64,000 nt of DNA from Balaenoptera acutorostrata (Eukaryota; Chordata; Mammalia; Artiodactyla; Balaenopteridae). Below are positions 58,141-64,000 of the stretch, one piece after another. The stretch covers positions 42,819,239 through 42,883,238 of the forward strand of contig NC_080065.1 of the NCBI RefSeq assembly GCF_949987535.1. Direction: 5' to 3'. How positions within the stretch are numbered: the first letter of the stretch is position 1; the number at the start of each line of letters is the position of its first letter. The translations under genes and the position numbers were made by a program. The notes below the pieces were generated by a model that worked only from the letters and a program-made list of their open reading frames with translations, was not told the DNA's origin and searched no databases.

Positions 58141-59969
58141 TTAGTATTTATGAGCCTAAGAGCCAAATTCAAAAGAATTAACTTAAAATAAAATAATGGA
58201 TTTATTTAAAAATAAATAAATAAAACCAAAAAAGGTGAAAAGAAGACTGAAGATTGCAGCTAGCCTATCTTGTGGCTGCTAGGAAGAATGTCATTCAAAT
58301 CCCAGAATGAAAGCAGTAATAATTGTGTTACACATCGCCAGAACATTTTACAACAAAAATGTAATATTGTAGCATAACAAAATATTCATGTAAACTTTCT
58401 CTCCAAGATAAGGTGTTCTGATTGCTTTTGTCTTTCCTCATAAAATCTATTTTTTAAATGTCCCACTGAGAAACACTTTCGCTATTTGATACAAGCCTTT
58501 TCAAAACCTTAAACTCTAAATTCCTTAACAGGTGGAATGGAGATGGTGGAGAGTCAGACATAGTCCACAAAATCATTTAAATTTTCTGCCTTAAAAATAT
58601 TGCAAAGGTAATGACATTTTACAGCCTCTCATTTACTCTATGGAAAGTGTCATAAATAGATCTCTGGCAAAGAGCAGTTTCTACTATATAGTACATGAGT
58701 TATTTTAAGAAGGACGATAGAGATGTTACATGAATACAGCTATCCTTATATTTAGTAATGACAAGAACAAAATAATATAAAGGCCAAAGAATTACTAATG
58801 TAGTTTGATGAAGCAAAGTACAGTCACTAAAATTTAGTCCTCTAAGAGTGTAGAATGCATTCTAATATATAAGGGGAAGTTTGCTCTTTTGTTGGAGTTT
58901 TGAACTATTAGAAACAATACCTTGGTGTTAATTTAGGCAAGCAGCACATCCCAAGCCTGAACTGGGACCCTGGTTTGACACATATTCTGAGGGAAGATTG
59001 CCACCTACTGGACTGTCAACACCACTCCCTCAGGTCTTAGAGTATATGTAAATATGTTTCCTTTAAAATTATAGACTTTAAAACTAAAACCCCAGTTTGT
59101 CTACGAAACTTTCCCACATTTATTTCAAGAGAAGCTCCTAGATACGAAATTATTTTAGTCATCCTCCAGAGAGAGCTGAATGTGAGCTGCTTTGACCCTT
59201 GGCTGCCACTGCTCCAGCTTCTGGGGTCACTCTTACAAGATGTTTGGGGTACAATAGAGGAGACTGAGGTTTTCTCAATGTCAAGTGGGCATCAGCTGGA
59301 TTTCCCACCTTAATCAAATCTAACTTTCACATTGGATTTGCAGTAGATAATGATTCTAAAAAGAAAAAAAAACGCTATATTTTTAAACATGTATCTGATT
59401 TCTTGAAGCAGTTCTAATCTTTATAAAATTTTCATTTTTAAATTTTTGTGGACCACATATTACAGGTACACGGATAAGAAGAATAACAATGCAATTTAAG
59501 ATGTATTCATTTGAGCAGCAAAACTGTTGGTGATTTCTCTGGACAAGTGGCATACAACTGAAATTATACTCTCCATTCAGTTGTTATGGTATGGCCTTTT
59601 GGAACATAAGCAAGAGATTTCAGCACTATCTTTTGAGTATTGGTGAAAGAAGGGTGATTTTGAGACTACTTACAAAGCCGCTGCCAGTTTTAAAGGTAAA
59701 AGTGTTTTAACTATTAGTGAGTTAATATAACTTGGTGGTATTTTAGCTGATCACTATAAGAAAAGACAAAGAGAAGATTTAAGCATACCAAGCCCTGGCA
59801 GAATGAGGAAGGCTGCCAATGAGAGGAGTAGATCTAGAATAAGAGTTCAATGAAGGAGGAGAAAAAATGGAAGTAAAGGATTAAGGATAATGATTAGGGA
59901 TGAGAGTAAAAAGCTGAGATGCTAGAAATAATAGTAGAGAGGTGTCTATGTAGAGAAATGTCTATGCAG
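58141..59969. other. Unique sequence
   Basis: An AAATAAAT-type patch occurs at about 58,200-58,225. The GC-balanced part 58,940-59,330 has no recognised repeat and no ORF of note. Confidence 0.4.
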
Positions 59970-60190
59970 GAGACAATGTGGTGTAGAAATAACAAAAGAG
60001 CAAAATCAAAACTTTGGAATTACACAGACCTGGGTTCATTAACACTGTGACTTGGGGAAGGGTCTTTAACTTTGCTGAGGACCAGTTTCAAGTCCTACAA
60101 ACTGGGAATAGCAGTTTCCCCATTATTTTTAAAATTAAATTAGATAATGCATATAAACTGCTTAAGATCCTAAAACACTCAATAAGAACC
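59970..60190 (+). mobile_element. MIR SINE, forward, degraded
   Basis: ACTTTGGAATTACACAGACCTGGG, ACTGTGACTTGGGGAAGGG, CTACAAACTGGGAATAGCAG and AATTAGATAATGCATATAAACTGC follow MIR in order. Confidence 0.8.
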
Positions 60191-61224
60191 ATCTCATTTC
60201 ACCATTCCTTTGAAGAGGTTAAAAAAGAAGTAGAAAATTAATGAAGACCTTTGGCTATGGTAGACACACAGACACACAAAGGAGGAGAGGCAATAAAAAA
60301 ATAATTTAGGAAAGGGGAGCTGAAAAAAAAAACAAGAATGAAATGGCAAAAGCTGCAGGAAACACAGACCTTGATCAGAAAATTGTTGCTGTAATAAGAA
60401 GAGTACTGACTCAATGTCATACTCACCTTCTCAAAATAAAGTAAAATATGCACGGAAACAATGTTTGTGTTGGCCAAACCACAGCAAATAACCAATTTAG
60501 CTATTCCTATGACTTCTTCTCTGTATGAACGTCATTTCTAATTTTAATCTGTAAATTTTCCCTTCACCCCGCTTTGAGCTACATTTCCACTTTTCGACAA
60601 CTTTCTGGGCATTTCTGTTTGAAACCTTACCCACGTCTCCAAATCAATATTTCCATAATGGAAGCTTATCTTCATTATCAAACTTGATCTTCTCCCAATG
60701 CTTTTTTTTTTTTTTCCTGATTAATAACATCACTGTTCTCCCAGGACAGAGGTTACTTAGCTCAGTACTTCAATTTTTTTCTCTTTCTTTGTTACCATCC
60801 CCTCCAATGTCATGTGATATTTGTGGTAGTGATGGTGGCGATAACAATGAAAATCAGAATGTATATAATTTCTTAGAATTTATATAGTGCTTTCCTATAC
60901 ATAACATTACTTAATCTTTACCTAAAGATTCTTCTGCTAAATCTATCTCCTTATTTCAACTATTACCACTATTATCTTAGCAAATATCCTTCCCATTTCT
61001 TGCCTGGATTATAGATGTAGTATCTAACATGGCTTAAGTGTCTTCAGTGTTCAAAAGAAAATGATCATTTTTTTCCTAAAAATAAAGTATATACTCATTA
61101 ATAGAACATTTAAGACATTCCATGATATTGCAAATTTGGTTTTTAGCTTAATTTTCTTTTATATATTCAGGACACTCCCTTCCTGACTGCTTATCTTCCA
61201 AGGTGGCTCTGTACATGTCTTACT
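60191..61224. other. Unique AT-rich sequence
   Basis: T-run at about 60,703-60,716. No gene or repeat recognised. Confidence 0.4.
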
Positions 61225-61310
61225 CTCTGCCCATCAATAGCCCATGTATATTTCAAGACCCTGATCTAATGAGAGTTTCTCTATGATCCCTCGCCCAATG
61301 AAAGACTGGC
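61225..61310 (+). mobile_element. Possible L2 fragment
   Basis: TATATTTCAAGACCCTGATC followed by AATGAGAGTTTCTCTATGATCC resembles the L2 block TTCAAGGCCCAGCTCAAATG... CTCCATGAAG. Confidence 0.35.
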
Positions 61311-62164
61311 TGACCCAAAGGTGCCAGGTCCCAGTCTCTCAGGGTACCAGAACATCACTAGAATAAATTGGAGCTATTTCGGACCAAAAAAGGATGCACT
61401 TATACATATATCTTCAATTGCACATAGTGATTCAAACTTAGTATCTTTGAGAAGGTCATTCAGTTACAACTTTGAGACCAAATACTCATAGTTTAGCTCT
61501 TCTTATCTGACATTAGTGGTCTTATCATCAAAAATTTCAACCTTTCTCAAGGAGTTGTCTAATTCAGGATAAGAATTTTAAAAGTAAGAAATGAAGAGAT
61601 AACAGGAGCCATAGAGAATTGGTAAACTGTTTTCTTGTTTATCCTCCCTCCAGAATAGTGACTCTTCACTGGTCAGTGGAAGATATTGGTAAGTGAATTT
61701 ATTTCTCTATATTATATTTATTAACAGAAAAAATTTTTTGCCCACATCCGCTACATAAATACTGAATAAATAATAAAATATTTTTTGGAAGACCCCAAAT
61801 TTATTAGCTTTCTCAGGCCTTCAAATGCTTACATTTCTCCATATTTATGTTCCTTATCATCCTTATTGTCTTGTTTCATAGAATTGAGTACAGGTTTGTC
61901 TTCTTCTCAAAGTCCCAGGAAGACAGACTTTTATCTTAGACAACATTGTGCAAGAACAGAAATATGAACAGTTTTGAGGACTGGAAGTTAAGAACCATTC
62001 CCTCCATGTTAGCTCCTGGGCACAGGGTCTAGTAAAGGTTGGCATTTTGTCTTCTGCTTTACATAGGTGATGTAGCAGAAATGAGTTATGAAGCCTTAAA
62101 AAAACAACTATCTTGAATTTCAGGTTAATACATTATAACTAGTGGCATGAAATGCTCAGGATTT
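61311..62164. other. Unique AT-rich sequence
   Basis: Short overlapping ORFs at 61,785-62,045 on both strands look accidental. Confidence 0.4.
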
Positions 62165-62192
62165 CACGCACACACACACATACACACACCCA
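62165..62192. repeat. CA microsatellite
   Basis: CACGCACACACACACATACACACACC-type tract. Confidence 0.85.
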
Positions 62193-62269
62193 CTAAATAT
62201 CAGATTTAAAGGTAAAAATAATCTGTTTACCCAGTAAGGACTACTGTGTTCATATTCATAAATAAATAC

Positions 62270-62680
62270 AAGCGTTAAAAAGCGAATGCACTTACAAAGC
62301 AGCTGTGCAAGTTTTTTTTAGTTTTTTCCCCCTGAATTTTAGATTTATAAAAACCATGTCTCAGCTGCTACCTTTCAACAATTTTACTCTGAGGCAATAA
62401 ATAATTCAATGTGCTAATTTGACAGATGACTCTCCAGGAGCCTCCTACCATTACTAGCATCATTAGGCCATAATATGCGTGACGAGGATGGGCCGTTCAG
62501 CAAATGTCCTTCACTTGTTTACCCCTAAAGAGCTGTACTCTGCACAATTAACGAATGAAGCATTATGGACCGTTTTGTTTTTTTTTTTTTTCTTCCCTCC
62601 TATTTCAATACATCAATGCAGAGAGTCTGAGGGAAAATATATTCTGTTTCCTTTCACTAAATAAGTATTTATGGGATGGT
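62270..62680. other. Unique stretch, possible conserved non-coding element
   Basis: No repeat signature. It contains TTTGACAGATGACTC (a TALE-type TGACAG core), CCATTACTAGCATCATTAGG, ATATGCGTGACGAGG and CACAATTAACGAATGAAGC, a mix of homeodomain-type cores and retained CpGs. It is enhancer-like in style only, because no comparison is possible here. Confidence 0.22.
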
Positions 62681-62740
62681 TAAGACTTCACTGTAGCTCC
62701 CAAATGAATAAAGGGAAAATAATAAGATGGTCAACATGGA

Positions 62741-62768
62741 TTATCATCATCATTATTATTATTATTAC
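62741..62768. repeat. ATC/ATT trinucleotide microsatellite
   Basis: TTATCATCATCATTATTATT followed by further ATT units. Confidence 0.92.
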
Positions 62769-64000
62769 TTCCTTTCTCTTCCATGGTTTGTAAGGAAAAC
62801 GTAAAAGCAATTCGGTGTTGAATTACCAAAAAAAAAAAGTCAGTGTGCAAATCATCAGCTTTAATATTTGCTGGTTATCAAGAACTTGTACACTGTCTCC
62901 ATCAAGCTCGGAAATTTTATCCTTATCTAAAAACTTGATCACATGTGAATTTTCTCAGACTCTTGAGTTTAAAATTTAATTTCAGTTTTAAATAGTACTG
63001 TGACTATTCTAATTGGGTTTTTGTGTGTGTATGAATATACCCTTACTGTCCAGATCAACAAAGCATGTGTCTATAGATGTTCAGATGAAGTTACTAAGTC
63101 CACATCTAAATAGTTCCATCCCACAGAATTGAATTAAACAAAGAAACATCAGCTGACTTGCCTGTTGTTATTGTTTCACTAAACATTTGATTGCCAAAAC
63201 ATTTTGTTGTTGGGAAAAGAAAAGATGACCTATGGTGCGAATGATGTTAGGGATCTCTTTCTTACATTTGTAGAGTATGTATTATAGGTTCTTAGTTAAG
63301 AAATTATTGCATCCTTTACCATCCCTGGCATTATTTTGTGGTTTAGAGTGTAGAAAGCAAACATTGCCCAAAGCATGTCATTTGGAAGAGAAGTGGGAGG
63401 GTTCGAGAACTAAAGCAGTTACATTTTTCTCTTTCCAACCTTCATCCAGACCCACGTTGATGTTGACATTATTTCCCAAGAGTAATAGTCACAGCTATTC
63501 TTCCTAGATGTAAAACTATTTTTCCCCAGTTGACAGCACATGTTCAAAGACAATTATAATGCTCCTCTTTGAACAAATAAAATAATAATCAACATTATGA
63601 TATGAATAATAATAAAATGGCTATGATTTATTAAGAGCCAATTCAGTCTAAGGCCTTAATGCTTATTGCATGTATGAAGCAAATATGAAACACTGATGTG
63701 AAGAGCATGTTGGTTCTTCTATGAACCTCAAGGTTACAGAAAATATTCACATTAAAAGAGAAAGAGAACCACTAAATTTCAAGAGTTCTGCAGATAAATT
63801 CTGGTAGATTATCAATATAACATCACATTTATAGGGTTTCAAAACTATCTGATACTATAAGTCATATCCCTCCACATACTACCCCACTTGAACAATTTAT
63901 TTAATTTTACTTTCAGTAGAATAAATTTTAAAGATGCTAATGCAATAATGAGTAAATTTAGTGGAAAAATAATTCACTTTTCTCAATGTAAATGTTCCCA
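62769..64000. other. Unique AT-rich sequence to the window end
   Basis: A short antisense L2/MIR-like piece (GATTTATTAAGAGCCAATTC...AAGGCCTTAATGCTTATTGCATG) at about 63,625-63,672 is the only recognised fragment. A 76-codon ORF (63277-63507) has no known domain. Confidence 0.4.

Noticed and set aside
1..64000. CRISPR array, operon, phage or plasmid features
   Set aside because: No regularly spaced direct repeats, ribosome-binding-site-led ORF series or prokaryotic gene density. All evidence points to mammalian nuclear DNA.

Overview
The window reads as nuclear DNA of a cetacean or close relative (Whippomorpha). The main evidence is two tRNA-Glu-derived SINEs of the CHR type (about 53,876 and 35,409) and several copies of the artiodactyl/cetacean-type L1 3' UTR (about 1,918, 9,800, 14,237, 38,406, 39,134, 53,576). 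No BovB or Bov-tA sequence, which a ruminant should show, was recognised. Background composition is AT-rich. I see no CpG island, no complete gene, no operon-like structure, and no functional tRNA, rRNA or CRISPR array. The window is best described as a gene desert or the inside of a very large intron. Nearly every ORF is short and accidental. The longest (137 codons) is only a translated CCTT microsatellite.

Layout: 1-5 kb is AT-rich unique sequence with a 5'-truncated L1 tail and a hAT fossil. 5-12 kb is mostly unique with an old MIR, a second L1 tail and two stretches that look like conserved non-coding elements. 12-14.4 kb is a mosaic of a second hAT fossil, an LTR-retrovirus-like fossil and a composite L1. 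14.4-21 kb is largely unique. 21-26.2 kb holds three MLT1-type LTR fossils, a complete Tigger-type MITE and a 109-bp perfect duplication. 28.5-29.8 kb is an old antisense L1. 30-36 kb holds MIRs, a candidate exon, a long CCTT tract and a CHR SINE. 36.6-41.4 kb is a dense repeat cluster with one MLT1 LTR, three L1s (two with the 5' inversion left by twin priming), MIRs and a MER20-like element. 41.5-43.1 kb has two GC-richer unexplained stretches. 45.7-48.4 kb is an old L1 followed by a long antisense L2. 48.4-52 kb is unique, with enhancer-like stretches and a second candidate exon. 53.6-54.3 kb is an L1 with a nested CHR SINE that appears to carry a 3' transduction. 54.3-64 kb is mostly unique, with L2, MIR and LTR fossils and another enhancer-like stretch near 62.3-62.7 kb.

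No gene system emerges. The most distinctive features are the 109-bp identical direct duplication (20,932 and 23,370) whose first copy carries an extra 35-bp tandem unit, the twin-primed L1s with clear target-site duplications, the SINE with extra sequence between its tail and a 15-bp target-site duplication, and two splice-flanked open stretches that might be exons. Repeat family names come from memory of consensus sequences, and boundaries without target-site duplications are approximate.
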